From contig NC_079134.1 in assembly GCF_945859705.1 (NCBI RefSeq), forward strand, positions 85,640,973-85,704,972: 64,000 nt of DNA. Reading direction: 5' to 3'. The stretch is from Episyrphus balteatus. Taxonomy: Eukaryota > Arthropoda > Insecta > Diptera > Syrphidae. Each line of letters begins with the position of its first letter. The first letter of the stretch is position 1. The notes under the pieces were generated by a model, which was not told where the DNA came from, made no database searches, and saw only the letters and a list, made by a program, of their open reading frames with translations. A program made the translations under genes and the position numbers. Of this stretch, positions 10,401 through 21,543 are shown piece by piece.

Positions 10401-11262
10401 GGTGATTGGTGGAAGCTTTTCATTAAGGTTGTCGGTGTTTTTAGGCCGGCTTCTTTTTGTAACATTTGAGCAGATGCAGAAAGTCCTTTTGATTCTAAAT
10501 GATCATAAATCAATTGGAATAATTGTTGTTCGTTGTACTGAATTTTAGTTTGTGCAACAACATTCGCTTTATGAATATTTGCCAAGGAAGGATCAAGCTG
10601 ATTGTTTATAGGTTTTTCTTTTCCAGAAACCCTCTCAAGCAGTTCCAAAGCGTACTTTTGGAATATAACATGCTCAGTACGTTTTTCTTGCAGTATTGGA
10701 TCTCGCATTAAGTGCTGAATCTGTCCATTAGCGAATAATGGTAGTTTACCAACAATCTGTCGCACTCGTTCAGATCGGGCAAGTCCAGCCAGAGCTCTAC
10801 ATGCCATTCCACGTATGCAATCGGCATCGGTAAGAGGGACTTTAATTTGCATTAATTGAAGAAGTATAATTATACCATTATTAGAACAGACAGATTCCCA
10901 AACTTTATCAACTAGTTCTTCAGAAATCTTATTGTTTTTTTTCTTTGGGTTTACATAACATTTAATCAACGAAGCAGGTTGAGTCTATCGAAATGTAAAA
11001 GCTTATTAGAAACACAAACAGCTAAAAAGACAAATTTACCCTTGTAATAGGTGAACACACACAGTGACATAAAACAGCGAGGGCAGATTTTTGTACATCA
11101 GAATCATTAGTAATCTCCCCAACAGCAGCACCCAAAATAGCATGAATACCTGAAGATGACGGGTTATCTGGCAACTCTAGAGTTTCACAAAATGCTAAGA
11201 AAACTTTTGGCACAACACAGCAAATAGAGAGCACATCCAAGGCGGATCGCACAGTTTCCGCT
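4243..11262 (-). CDS. mahj: DCAF1 / Mahjong (VprBP) homologue, C-terminal half, 7 exons
   Basis: DCAF1 is the substrate receptor of the CUL4-DDB1 ubiquitin ligase; fly Mahjong also acts in cell competition with Lgl. Seven minus-strand exons join in frame: 11262-11040, 10984-9512, 9453-9333, 5120-5023, 4967-4602, 4542-4488 and 4427-4243, about 839 codons. All junctions have GT donors and AG acceptors and phases match. Seen in order: the end of the armadillo-like domain, a LisH motif, a Ser/Asn-rich linker, the WD40 propeller with two WDxR boxes (WDVR, WDLR) that bind DDB1 in this family, and an acidic Asp/Glu/Ser tail ending in TAG. Five introns are 55-60 nt and one is 4,212 nt. The first exon opens in mid-protein, so roughly 550-650 N-terminal residues are missing. 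The assignment rests on extended similarity to human DCAF1 and fly Mahj recalled from memory. No inactivating lesion is seen. Confidence 0.95.
4488..4542 (-). CDS. mahj: DCAF1 exon, acidic tail part 1
   Basis: 55-nt micro-exon between acceptor ATTTCAG (4543-4544) and donor GTACGT at 4487. It encodes EEDEEPESDEGSDSESAR plus one G that forms a Val codon with the last exon. Family DCAF1 proteins end in a long Glu/Asp tail. The 59- and 60-nt flanking introns suit fly splicing. Confidence 0.88.
4602..4967 (-). CDS. mahj: DCAF1 exon with second WDxR box
   Basis: 366 nt, 122 codons, phase 0 on both sides, between acceptor TTTTTTAG (4968-4969) and donor GTTAAT at 4601. It begins IISNTEVWDLRTFHLLQTVP, which carries the second WDxR box (WDLR). 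It continues through the last propeller blade, including TTVDVKKHIYDLSVN and ALVENQPA, and ends in a Glu/Gln-rich stretch where the acidic tail begins. The donor is weak (GTTAAT rather than GTAAGT). Confidence 0.93.
5023..5120 (-). CDS. mahj: DCAF1 exon with first WDxR box
   Basis: 98 nt between acceptor TTTTTAG (5121-5122) and donor GTAAGT at 5022. It encodes GVLWDVRSGREIHKFDKLN and then SGTFHPNGLE. WDVR is the first of the two DDB1-binding WDxR motifs in DCAF1 proteins. It enters with two nucleotides of a split Asp codon, matching the upstream exon. Confidence 0.93.
5923..6277. mobile_element. Inverted-repeat element in DCAF1 intron
   Basis: Left terminus GGGGTGGAAACGGCTAAGG pairs with the right terminus, which reads GGGGTGGAATCGGCTAAAG on the other strand. 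GGTGAT/ATCACC motifs recur inside both ends. About 355 bp, no coding content. No convincing target duplication was found; CAGGGGTGG ends would fit a hAT relative. Confidence 0.6.
6948..7920. mobile_element. Foldback element in DCAF1 intron, about 240-bp arms
   Basis: Arms at about 6948-7190 and 7673-7920 are reverse complements, for example ACGGGCGAGCCGAGTTCGGG against CCCGAACTCGGCTCGCCCGT, and GGTATATCTCGATTTCCGGC against its complement. Outer ends read ATAGACCAG...CTGGTCTAT. The central 480 bp is AT-rich and has no protein. Similar open frames on the two strands are mirror images of the arms, not genes. Confidence 0.8.
9013..9214. mobile_element. Small MITE in DCAF1 intron
   Basis: 202 bp with TIR CCCTATTCTGCTATTCGATT at both ends, in opposite orientation. 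It ends about 120 bp from the DCAF1 exon at 9333. No coding capacity; target duplication not resolved. Confidence 0.7.
9333..9453 (-). CDS. mahj: DCAF1 exon, WD40 propeller
   Basis: 121 nt between acceptor TTGCAG (9454-9455) and donor GTAAGA at 9332. It encodes SAIVYDLTTGNKISTF and continues to DELILS, aligning with the HIYDIQTGNKLLTLF segment of human DCAF1. It leaves one G that completes the Asp codon of the next exon. The following intron is the 4.2-kb repeat-filled one. Confidence 0.92.
9512..10984 (-). CDS. mahj: DCAF1 main exon: armadillo end, LisH, linker, propeller start
   Basis: 491 codons, phase 0 at both ends, between acceptor CGATAG (10985-10986) and donor GTAGGT at 9511. The open frame seems to begin at a TTG at 10969, but the splice acceptor puts the exon start at 10984. 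TDADCIRGMACRALAGLARS and VRQIVGKLPLFANGQIQ match the family closely. NEQQLFQLIYDHLESKGLSA is the LisH dimerisation motif. A low-complexity Ser/Asn/Thr linker follows, then IVTEYLTNQHALCNNP and the first propeller blades (FTCCNILPTNNLIIVGTQQG). A 55-nt intron precedes it and a 58-nt intron follows. Confidence 0.95.
11040..11262 (-). CDS. mahj: DCAF1 exon, armadillo-like segment
   Basis: First DCAF1 exon visible in the window, 223 nt (1 + 74 codons). It opens after a TTTTCAG acceptor at 11263-11264 with AETVRSALDVLSICCVVPK, which corresponds to NDTVRFALDVLAILTVVPK of human DCAF1. It ends with CVCSPITR before a GTAAAT donor at 11039. No ATG starts it, so coding exons must precede it at higher coordinates. 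None was found up to 64000. Confidence 0.93.
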
Positions 11263-12370
11263 CTGAAAATATAATACATGAATTACAAACAAATAAACGC
11301 AAGGAGATTTAATTTGTCTTTGTTTAAATATAAAACCATATTTGAAATAAAATAACTGGCCTGTAGAAGACCTATTGCATATTCAAAAATCGAATGCGTT
11401 TACATACATAAAAGCAAGAGTCCATGGGAAAAAAGGCTCAAGTCCATTTTTTTGTCCTAGAAGCATTTACTGAGTATTATCTGTTGAATTGTACTTAAAA
11501 CACGTTTGGAATTTTCTTCTCATACTAGCTAAGCTATATGAGGAATTAAATAAACATTAAAAATTGGTTTGAGTAGACTTATGTAGAAAAAAAGCGAGTT
11601 TCGGAGCACAAGGAATAAAACGCGAGTTCTTAGTTGGATGGAAGTTGGAAAAAATGAAAGAAATTTTATTCAATAACAGTTAGGAACTGAAATATTGTAA
11701 AATATTGACAACTAAGGAATTCATAAATGTATTTCATAATAGAGTTGCCAGTTATATTAATTTAAAGTTTACAATCTATTACAATAACTTAAGCCCATTT
11801 TCTGTCAACTCTTCATATCGCTGCAGCGCTGTGAATATTATTTGCAGCACACTGCCTCAAAAATATAATGTTATATCGTCGCTGTAGTTCTAATATCTCG
11901 TAGCCCCGAAAAAGCCGATTTTGGGCTAATGATGCAATTATATTGTTGCAAAAAATCCGGATGTAATAGAAAAGACTCTGTTTGCATAAAATCGATATTT
12001 TCAGAGCTTCGTTTAATCATTTGTATTGATCATTTGTATTGATAAAAAAATATTTTTTTTATATTGATATTTTTGTCTTTTTAATTGCTACAAGACATTC
12101 GAACCTCATACAAAAATGTCTACTTCTATAGGTATTATGTAAAACATTTTACATTTTAATACATTTTTTTCCCTAGGGGCTTATCAAAAATAAGCTGCCG
12201 AAGTAGAAAATAAAATTTTTCAGAGCAGTGTTAACAAATAAAGAAAAATACATACATGTTAAGACTTTGCATCAAGAACTATCATTTGATACAATATTTA
12301 CAACCGAAGTAGGAATACCCACTTAACCCTTAATAACTCAAGAGCATGTATTTAAAAAATTAACCACCTG
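11263..12370. other. Upstream of first visible DCAF1 exon; no gene seen
   Basis: Presumably the 3' part of a DCAF1 intron. AT-rich with short open frames only (for example 11705-11887), none resembling DCAF1. No splice-competent exon matching the missing N-terminus was found. Confidence 0.5.
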
Positions 12371-12677
12371 GGCCCTATTTCATAAAACTACAAGACTAAT
12401 CATTATTTGTGAATTCACTTGTAGCTTGTAAATTATCAGCAAATTTCTGTTTCATAAAGAATTCGAATAGACTAATAACTACAAGTATCGTAGACTTGTA
12501 ACTACAAGCAAATTTACCAGTGTGGCGAATGTTTGTTTCATAAAATAAAAGTATTTCCGCAAAAATTTATTAGTGAAAGACTTGTAAATGCAAGCGAATT
12601 TTTTACAAGAGTAAAAAGACTAATAAAGTAAAATATTGTGTTTAATTTTGGGTCATTAACCCTTTGAATTTGCCTTA

Positions 12678-13036
12678 TGGATAAGCTATCAGTAAAATCC
12701 ATCAGTCAAAATTCTGTTTTGCTATTTTGAATACTAATTTATGCAAAATGTTGATGAAATAAATTAAAAACACATTTTCACTAACTTTTTGGTGTTATAT
12801 TTTAGTCACAAATTCATTTTATAAAATTTAGGGATGAAATTTCATTTTGCTGAACATTAAAATTTATAAAATGGATTTGTGAATAAAATTTAACACCAAA
12901 CTCATTGCTTCTTTTTGAAAATATTTGTTAAAATAAGCTTTCAACTTATTTCATCAATATTTTGCTCAAAATAAAAGTTTAAAGCATTCAAAATAGCTAA
13001 ACAAAATTTTTACTGATGGATTTTACTGATAGCTAT
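12678..13036. repeat. Imperfect palindrome nested in the 4.2-kb composite
   Basis: AGCTATCAGTAAAATCCATC at the left pairs with GATGGATTTTACTGATAGCT at the right, and ATTCATTTTATAAA pairs near the centre. About 360 bp, no ORF. Confidence 0.65.
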
Positions 13037-13102
13037 AACAGAGCTCTTAGTGATAGAAAAAAGTCTACTAATTTTGTTGACGTGTAATGGAGGACATTAG
13101 GT

Positions 13103-14000
13103 AGTTAAAGTGCAATAACAATGAAATCTTTTTAATTTGTATGATGCAATTGAACCATTTATTTGCAAAACATGATAAGTCCACTTTTTTTCAAAATTCG
13201 TTTTTTTGACTAAATTTGTACTCCAGGGATAACCACGTCTGTCTTTAAAATATGAAGTATCTACTCCATCTATATCCGATTTTACAGCTACGCGAAATAT
13301 TTGTATAGTATCAAAAATAGAATAAGTCCCGGACTTATCATCTTTTGAAAATAAACAATAGCTTCTTTTTGTGTAAATGGTATATTAGATTAATGGCTGA
13401 AAATCTAAAGTTTAAAGCTACTTTAAAGTTAAATAATTAGTCCGGACATTGTATATTATTCTCAAATACAATTGTTTGATAGACTGGGGCTAAAAGCAAA
13501 ATCGCATATCCATTTAAAAACTAATTTAACATCCGTTTATTTTCAAAGTATGATAAGTCCAAAAGCGTTTTTATTTTTTATCTTTTGAGCTATCGCTCCA
13601 AAAATTAAAAACAAAACGGTATTTTGTAGCTAGGCAAGAGTTCTACAGAATATATTTTTTATAAATTTTTCTACGCATATCAAAAGAAAATAGAACGTTT
13701 TTTTCTTCTCCTGAAAAATTTAAAATCATGGACTTATCATGTTTTGCAAATAAATGATTCAATTAAAGTGGTTGGTACTAAAAACAATCTTCATCATCTA
13801 GTGAGAAGACAAATAGTCTTGGCTTTAAAATCTGTATAAAATCATCTCCCTTCAATATACCTACACTTAAGATAGGAGCTTTCCAGTGTAGGTATTTCCG
13901 TTTTAAATGATATAAGAGCAACGAATTGAGCTTAAGTTTTCGATATAGCTAGAGGGATTCATCTTGGAGTCTAAGCAAACTCAATTACTTTAAAATACTC
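13103..14000. repeat. Inverted-repeat element with ACATGATAAGTCC motifs
   Basis: GTGCAATAACAATGAAA near 13107 pairs with GTTATTGCAC near 14003, and TTTGCAAAACATGATAAGTCC pairs with GGACTTATCATGTTTTGCAAA near 13731. The motif ATGATAAGTCC also recurs between the arms. No protein seen. Confidence 0.55.
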
Positions 14001-14040
14001 CGTTGTTATTGCACTAGAATTTCCATATGCCCTCACTATA

Positions 14041-16340
14041 AGGACTACAAGACTGGGACATCTCAAACATACCATTTAAAGATCTTTCAAAAAATACCAA
14101 CACCTAGTTTTATTTATGCAACAATTTGCACTACATTTCAAGTTCATAGCTTCATTAGTTTTTGAGTTACTTTGCACGGCGCGGAAAAATATGCGTTTCC
14201 AGAAAAATGCGCTTAAATTTTTCGTTATCTAATGCGTTATATTTGGAGCGCATTAGTTTGGGGACTAGTATTTTCAGATGATATAAAAGATTTTTTTTAT
14301 TACAAAATGCACACAAAAAACAGTTCAAATTAAATTTAGTTATTTTTCCATAATGATTTATTATTAACCTAGATAAATGTTTAGTTAATTTATGAGTTAA
14401 GGCTTTTATGATGGAAGTTGCATTAAGGCTGAGTGGACCACGTAAAAATCGGGTTATCGTTTACAAATCGGTGAATAACTTTTACATTTTTAAAGATAAT
14501 TGAATGAAATAAATTTTATTATTTAGATAATAAACAAGGCTAAATATCTTCATCCCCACAATTTCCAAATTTGTGCACTTGTAATTAAGAGAGAACAAAA
14601 CATGATAAAATTTTCGTTGTTTTAGAACGACCTGAAAGACATTGGTTTGTTTCTTAGTTAGACTAAAATTTTTATTTTTTTTATTTCTATTTTGGATTGA
14701 GGTTGAATCAAACTACGGAGTAAAACTATTTTGAAAAACTAAAAATGTATTTTTCATAGAAAAAAATTAATCGAAACTGAAGCTATTTTTCCTTATGTTA
14801 CAATGTTTGAACATGTATAACTTCTGCAATTATTGATAAAGTTCATCGAAATAAAAAGAAATAAGTATCTCAACTCAAATACTAACACATTGATTAGTTT
14901 AAGAAATTTATATTAAGTTTTAAGGTCTCAAACAACAAAAAAATATTAAAAAGTCATTTTTTCTTAACTTTTTTTAAAAAAAGTGGTTTAATTTCTTTGT
15001 TTTTCAAAGTATGGTTTTGATTTTTATTTTATATAAAAGCTTAGTTTGACTATGGAGTAAAACTATATTTTGTTGGAAAATATTATTTTGTAACCCTCCA
15101 ATCGCTTTTTAAGTAGTCCCAAAAACAATAAACTGTACTATGAAACCAGAATTTTTAGATTTTTTGTTATATTTTTTTTATTTTTTTTTTCATTATTTTT
15201 TCTATCAATATCAAGTTAGAAAATAAGAATTGCTATAATAGTTTTCTTACAATTAATTTTTGAAATAGAGTCTACTTCCCATTTTTTTCCTCAGAAATTC
15301 ATGGAATGCGTATGTATTGGAATTTGTAGTTCAAACAAATTCCGCTGGCGCTAGTTGTATCTCCCTCTTTATTATCTTCTATTTTGTTTCTACATGATCT
15401 CTCGCACTCGGTCTGTCGAGTGGTTGTTTGGTGGTATAAAGAATAAGATGAACTTAGGTATCTGCATTCTACATATTGTTTGTACATAGGTTTTTCCATA
15501 AAAAAGGATTGGCGCCAGGCTAAGTGCATGCAAAGTGTTGTTGTATTTTTTTCGCGAAAATGAGAGGATACAGGAAATGGATCTCTCGCACGTTTGCAAT
15601 GTATGGTATCTGGTGTTGCGTGGTAGGTATATGGAATAGGATAAACGAGTTTTTTTTTGTATTCTTGTTTTTTTTTTTAAACTGGTTTATTTATCTCTTT
15701 CATAAATTTATGATGTTGCATGTTAGGTATTCTTCTGAGCAACTGTATGGATATATTTTTTTATATGAAAAAAAAATTTGCAAAGACAGGCAGTCTGTAA
15801 CGAAAACACAAGTGAATTCGGTTGCGCAAAGCAAAACCGCAATATACACTTGCAAGGCTTGCAACCCTTTTTTTTGCTATTTCCTTGATGCTGATTTGTT
15901 TTTTCTACCTAAATAGACTTTAATTTTATGACTTTGGTTCTCTAGAAAGGGAAAGAGAATGCAAATAAAGATACCGAGAGAGAACTGAGTTGAGATGACG
16001 TTGAACGTGAGAGATGTATGGCGAAGAAAGGTCACTAATACACACAAACTCATTTACATGAAGTCTGAGTTCGTCATTCGGGGACACCCACTCTTAAAAC
16101 TATTGTTTGACAAAAATATTTTTTGTTTTTTCAAATAATTTATTTCATCAATGTTTTGATTCAAAAGAAAATCAACAAAACAACACTGATTCATCTTTAA
16201 AACTCAATTTTAATTGTTTGTATATTTTTTTGCTCAAGAAACATAGGCTTTTCTATAGCATTATATTTAAACTAAATGTTAAGACCATAATCTAGCCAAA
16301 CCAATCTTTAAAAATCAAGCTATTAGCTTTTAAAACCGAT
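14041..16340. other. AT-rich interior, no gene recognised
   Basis: Open frames at 15299-15599 (minus) and 15524-15916 (plus) overlap, are rich in Phe/Tyr/Lys from AT-rich DNA, and match no known domain. No RNA gene or intact element was recognised. Confidence 0.4.
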
Positions 16341-16882
16341 AGCAAATATTCATTATAATATTTCGTCTCTCGCTGCTGCTACAGGAAGTTCAAATATTTG
16401 TTTATTTTCGTTACTCCTAGTTGTAGTTACACTTGTAGTTTTTTGGAAGCAAAATAGTTTTAATTCGCAGAACTACAAATAAATGAAAATTTTTATTAAA
16501 CAGAAAACTACAACTCCATACTTTATTTGTGCTTGTAACTACAAGTCTACAAGTACAACACAAATAGTTTTATGAAATAGAGCCCTGTAAGCACTTGCCT
16601 TTAGTAATTATAAAACGCGTATTTAAAAAAAAAATTAATATTTTCATTATTTAGTCATATATTTCGATTCGTGTAAAACATCTAAGAACTTAAGTATTAA
16701 CTTTTAATATGTCATAAAACCCTTACACATGAAAAAATGTATAAACTACTTTTATTCGTAGTTCCCATGGGAGAGAACATATTTAATGATTTTTTCGGAA
16801 CAAAAAACACTTTATAGCCAAACACTGTTCAAAACACTTTCAAGTTTTCATTGAAGTTTAATTAATTAATTATTTTTTCATT

Positions 16883-17335
16883 GGGCACGTTCAGGAAATA
16901 TTAGGGACTAGATATTTAGGCAACGTCATTTTCTGAACGGAAATTTGAGAAAATTGACTAAATTAGTTTGGATGTGATGCTATTGTCAAATTTCAAAATT
17001 TACTTTAGTATTTTACCGATCGCATGGGGAAGACACCAAATTTCACTTAACTTTAATGAATAAATAATATTAATTATAATTGATAATGCACTTTTTACTC
17101 GTTTTTCACACAAATAAATTTAATTTTGCTAAATTAATTCTTTAATTCAAAACAATCTGCTGTCATGTTGACAAAAAAAACTTTCCTAATTTTTTAGGGA
17201 AAATTTTCTTGCCTAACTTTCCAGTTAGCTTTCCAATAAAATTACCTAAATTGGAAAGATTTTTTTTGACAGCTGACCAATCAGAGACCGAGAAATTACC
17301 TAAATATTTAGTGCCTAACGTTTCTGAACCTGCCC
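16883..17335. mobile_element. MITE with GGGCACGTTCAG termini and ATT duplication
   Basis: Left GGGCACGTTCAG and right CTGAACCTGCCC are reverse complements with one mismatch; TATTTAGG also pairs further in. ATT flanks both sides (16880-16882, 17336-17338). 453 bp without an ORF. Confidence 0.7.
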
Positions 17336-17689
17336 ATTCTTCGTTTAATTTTCATTCGAACAGTTTCTAAATTTAAAATAAATTTTCATTTTGTTCTTTA
17401 GACTTTTGTTTTATTGAAGCGTAACTCTGATAGAATTTCGTAAGGGTACCTTTTATTGAATTTATCGGACTTACCGCGGATTTTCCCTATTTCCTAAAAA
17501 AAAAACACCCTTTCACCTAAAATATTTGTATAAACTGCTTGGGTTCTTGGTTTCTGTTATTAATGAAACATTTTTACCAATTTTCATTGGTGAAGCAATT
17601 TGTTCACATTTTTTGTGGAACTAATTCCGAATTTCATCATTTCTTAAAAAAAAATCATTTTACTCAAGATAATTCTGTACACTTTATAG

Positions 17690-18440
17690 AATCTGAAGTC
17701 AGAAAAATTTGATTGGCCGTCGTTTTTGAGATATTACCGTTATAAAATTCTAAAAAAACGTCATTTTGGCTGTTTTCGAGCTTCTGTTTTATGTGGGGTA
17801 ATTCACTGTATACAAATTTGTAACGGTGATTATAAGAACAGATATTCTTCTTTCAAAAACTGTTTAAATTTTCCCGATATCTCTTTAATTGCTCGAGATA
17901 TCTTAAGTTTCAGTTAATAAGCTAAAGAGAAACTAAACTTAATCTAAAGTTTAAGTCATTGGTAACAGAATTTTTATATATACTTTTCTGAACGTTTTTG
18001 GGTTGCTGAACTCGAACCCGCAATCAGAAAAATTCTATTAACTTCCGTTCTTGAAATATAACCATTATAAAAAACCTTTTTTTTTGCATTTTATAACGTT
18101 AATATTTCAAGAACGAAGGCCAAAAGAATTATTCTGATTGTGGATTCGAGTTCAGCACCCAAAAACCTTTAGAAAAGTACATTTTGGTTCTTGTGGCAAA
18201 AAAAGTTCAATTTGGTTGGTCAGTGCTGTTTCTGAGTCAAAGACCACTCATTAAATTTTAAATGTCTCGGGCAGTAAAAGAAATATCGGAAATATTAAAA
18301 CATTTTTTGGAAGAATAAAACCAGTTCTTATAGGCACTGTTATAATTTTTTTTCATAAGGAATTACTCCACATAAAAACATAACCTCGAAAACAGCCAAA
18401 ATGACGTTTTTCGTTGCAAAATTAGAGTACTTTTTTTCGG
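17690..18440. repeat. Repeat family R2, copy 1
   Basis: Largely repeated at about 20670-21540: both hold GAATCTGAAGTCA, ATGTGGGGTAATT, ACAGATATTCTTCTTTC, TTGCTCRAGATATCTTAAGT and AAAGTACATTTTGGTTCTTG-like blocks. Each copy is itself roughly palindromic. Short open frames are not conserved. Class unknown. Confidence 0.65.
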
Positions 18441-18479
18441 CCATACAAAAGTGACACACCCTAGTATACATCTCTCTTA

Positions 18480-19730
18480 TTTTTCTCTTGTTTTCCTACA
18501 TAGAGGAAGGAATAACTAGAGACGCGACTTCGCTTGGTTTTTCTCTTCCACCCTACAAGCTGCAATGAGAGGAAAAACTCCACAGTGCTTATATGTGGTA
18601 GTTTTCCCGTGCATTTTAAGTGGCACCAACACATTAAACTGTGGAGTTGAGCTCAAAACAATTAAAAACAATTTAAGTGCTCAGTAGGAAATAAATTCAT
18701 AAAAAAATAATATAATAAATTCAAAACACGAACCTTTTTTTTTTTTATTTCTGTACATATTTATTGAAAGGTGGGTGTCTGGAGTGAGCTATTTGAGCTA
18801 TTCAAGTTCATGTACAAACCAAAATCATGTTTAAATTCAAAATTTGTGAGGACATCTACTGGTGAAAGGAAGGTACTAAACGAATTGTACTTTTCACACG
18901 TATTCACAGATAGGAAAACAAGAGAAAAATAAGAGAGATTATCTGAAATTAAATTTGCGGGTGTTTTAGGTAAGGGGGGTACGAGTCGGCTCTCTAGGTA
19001 TTCCTTCCTCTATGTTTTCCTTTATGTGAATACGTGCGAAAGGTATAATGCGTTTAATACCTTACCCTTGCCACTAGGTGTCCTCACATACAGGTTTGTG
19101 CTTAGAATTTAAACATAATTGTGGTTTGTGTATGCACTTGATTGAGCTATCTGAGCTTAAATGCATTGTATATATATTTCTATAGTACTATCAATCCATG
19201 AAAATACTTTAGCGACATCTTTTGGTAGAGCTGCACTTCAATTTTCTGCATAAGGTTCAAACATAAAATAAACTAGCGATCCCAGCGGTGGCGACGCAAA
19301 ATAGAAAATTCTACTTCATGAGAGTACTATCAGAATATATATACAATGTTAAATGGCTCACTCCAGACACCCACCTTTCAATAAACATGTACCTACAGAA
19401 ATAAAAATAAACGTTCGTGTTTTGAATTTATTATTATTATTTTATGAATTAATTCGTCTCATTGGGCACTTAAGGGCCATTTTTTTCACTCGGAGTTGAA
19501 CATAACTTGAGAATTTTTATATTATTATATTATGTTCAACTCCGAGTGAAAAAAATGGCCCTAAATTGTTTTGAGAAAAACTCCACAGTTGAATGTGTTG
19601 GTGTCATTTAAAATAAACGGGAAAGCTACCACATAGTGGAGTTTTTTCTCTCATTGTAGCTTGTAGGGTCGAAGAGAAAAACCCCCGAAGTGGCGTCTCT
19701 AGGTATTCCTTTCTCTATGGACGGCAGATT
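18480..19730. mobile_element. Foldback element with about 340-bp arms
   Basis: Arms at about 18480-18830 and 19345-19725 are reverse complements (GAAAGGTGGGTGTCTGGAGT against ACTCCAGACACCCACCTTTC; AAAAACTCCACAG on both sides). The right arm holds an 88-bp insert absent from the left arm. No coding content. Confidence 0.75.
19474..19561. mobile_element. 88-bp mini-MITE nested in a foldback arm
   Basis: GGGCCATTTTTTTCACTCGG and its reverse complement bound a near-perfect hairpin of 88 bp. TAA flanks both sides (19471-19473, 19562-19564). The opposite arm near 18667 reads AATTTAAGTGCTC, which is the same site with a single TAA and no insert. Confidence 0.88.
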
Positions 19731-19768
19731 GACTTGTTTGTGGGTTTTGTTGGAGTTGGTATGAATAC

Positions 19769-21543
19769 ACTGGTCAACAAAATTTGACTTTTTTTGCCAC
19801 AACCCTTCAAGCAAACAGGTCCGACCTCGGTCCGAATACGCTCCGCCTGAGGCGGAGCTGAGTCCGACTTCGGATCAGAAACTGGTCCGAAGGCGGCTCA
19901 AATTAGTATGGAAATTATAATCACCGCGAAGTCGATTGCATATGTATTGGTGTGGTGAAAATCTCCATTCCGAGAAAATGGAGCCGAAGGCGGACCTGAG
20001 CCGGAGCAGCGAAAACCTACCAGAAAGAGAAATAAGAAAGGGATGACATTTCGCATTTGCGACCAAAAAAAGAACAAGATTTATTTTTTTTTCACTGAAA
20101 CTGTTTTATTTTTTATTTTATTTTGGCAAACGAAATTTTCACAATAAATACAATATAAAATACAATACATTTTTTTTCATTTTATTTCATTTGATGCTGC
20201 TGCTGTTGTTGGTGTTTTTTTAGATACCCAATCGCATGTTTCACCTTCTAGATTTTTCTTCATCATTAGAGATTACATCTACAAGACAAGAAGAAACAAC
20301 ATTTTAACCCAAACACTTTGAGCGATATATAAAACATACCTTTTTTGTTTTCCATATTGTTTATAATTTAATAAAATTGTTTATAATTAATAAACTAAAA
20401 TTATACAAACAACGACACGAGACACGACGCGACCAAACACTTCAACAAAAAATAACAAAATGACGCTTTGGCTCTTGTTGGCTATGTCTGTCTACTTTTT
20501 TTTTCCTTTTCTCAGTTTTCACCACGATTCTCTTAGACTTTGTGTTCATACATAAAAAGTTGCAAGTGTGTGAGTGCAACCCGGCTTTTCTCGGTCGGAG
20601 GTCGGACTGTCTTTTCTGGACTCCGTTTTCTTGCTTGAAGGGAAGAACCAGAATATACTTTTCTAGTAGTTTTTGGGGTGCTGAATCCGAATCTGAAGTC
20701 AAAAAAATTTGATTGGCCTCCGTTTTTGAAATATTATAAATTGCTAAAAAAAACGTAATTTTGGCTGTTTTCGATATTCTGTTTTTATGTGGGGTAATTT
20801 ATTATAAACAAATTTGTAACGGTGATATAAGAACAGATATTCTTCTTTCAAAAACTGTTTAAATTTTACCGATACCTCTTTTATTGCTCAAGATATCTTA
20901 AGTTTCAGCCAAAGAGAAACTAAACTTCATCTAAAAATTAAGTCACTGGTCACAGAATTTTTGCCCAAGAACCAAAATATACTTTTCTGAAGGTTTCTGG
21001 GTAACTGAACTCGAATCCGCAATCAGAAAAATTATATTAGCCTCCGTTCTTGAAATATAACCGTTATAAAAAAAACCTTTTTTTGCATTTTATAACGGTA
21101 ATATTTCAAGAACTAAGGCTGATAAAATTTTTCTGATTGTGGATTCGAGCTCAGCAACCCAAAAACCTTCAGAAAAGTATATTTTGGTTCTTGTGGCAAA
21201 AAAAGTTTAATTTGGTTGGCCAGTGTTGTTTCTGATTCTAAGACCGCTGCTTACATTTTAAATATCTCGGACAGTAAAAGAAATATCGGAAAGATCTAAA
21301 CATTTTTTGAAAGAATAAAACCAGTTCTTATAGCCACCGTTACAAATTTAATCATAATGAATTACCCCACATAAAAACATAACCTCGTAAGCAGCCAAAA
21401 TGACGTTTTTGACATTTTCTAACGGTAATATTTAAAAAAGGAGGCCAATAACAATTTTCTGACTTCAGATTCGAATTTAGCACATCAAAAACTACTAGAA
21501 AATTATATTTTGGTTGTTGTGGCAAAAACCTTGTTGACCAGTG
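19769..21543. mobile_element. Inverted-repeat element with CACTGGTCAAC termini
   Basis: CACTGGTCAACAA at the left and TTGTTGACCAGTG at the right are reverse complements, and TTTGCCACAA/TTGTGGCAAA pair just inside. It carries repeat R2 copy 2 (about 20670-21540) and a nested insert at about 19805-20643. No transposase recognised. Confidence 0.6.
19805..20643. mobile_element. Nested GC-richer insert with CCCTTCAAGCAA ends
   Basis: Begins CCCTTCAAGCAA and ends TTGCTTGAAGGG. The first 200 bp is unusually GC-rich and full of GGTCCGA/TCGGACC-type motifs, which recur near 20600 (GGTCGGAGGTCGGACT). It splits the R2-like host sequence between GCCACAA and AAGAACC. Open frames on the minus strand (20442-20702) match no known protein. 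Confidence 0.55.

Larger units (their letters stand above)
12371..16584. mobile_element. 4.2-kb terminal-inverted-repeat composite, CTG duplication
   Basis: Left end GGCCCTATTTCATAAAAC and right end GTTTTATGAAATAGAGCC are reverse complements with one mismatch; CTG flanks both (12368-12370, 16585-16587). Both ends carry clusters of ACTACAAG/CTTGTAGT motifs. The inside holds further inverted repeats (12678-13036 and 13103-14000) and short unrecognised open frames. Most likely a MITE enlarged by later insertions. Confidence 0.6.

Noticed and set aside
15524..15916. 130-codon open frame in the 4.2-kb TIR composite
   Set aside because: Phe/Tyr/Lys composition of AT-rich DNA, overlapped by minus-strand frames, no domain or partner exon.
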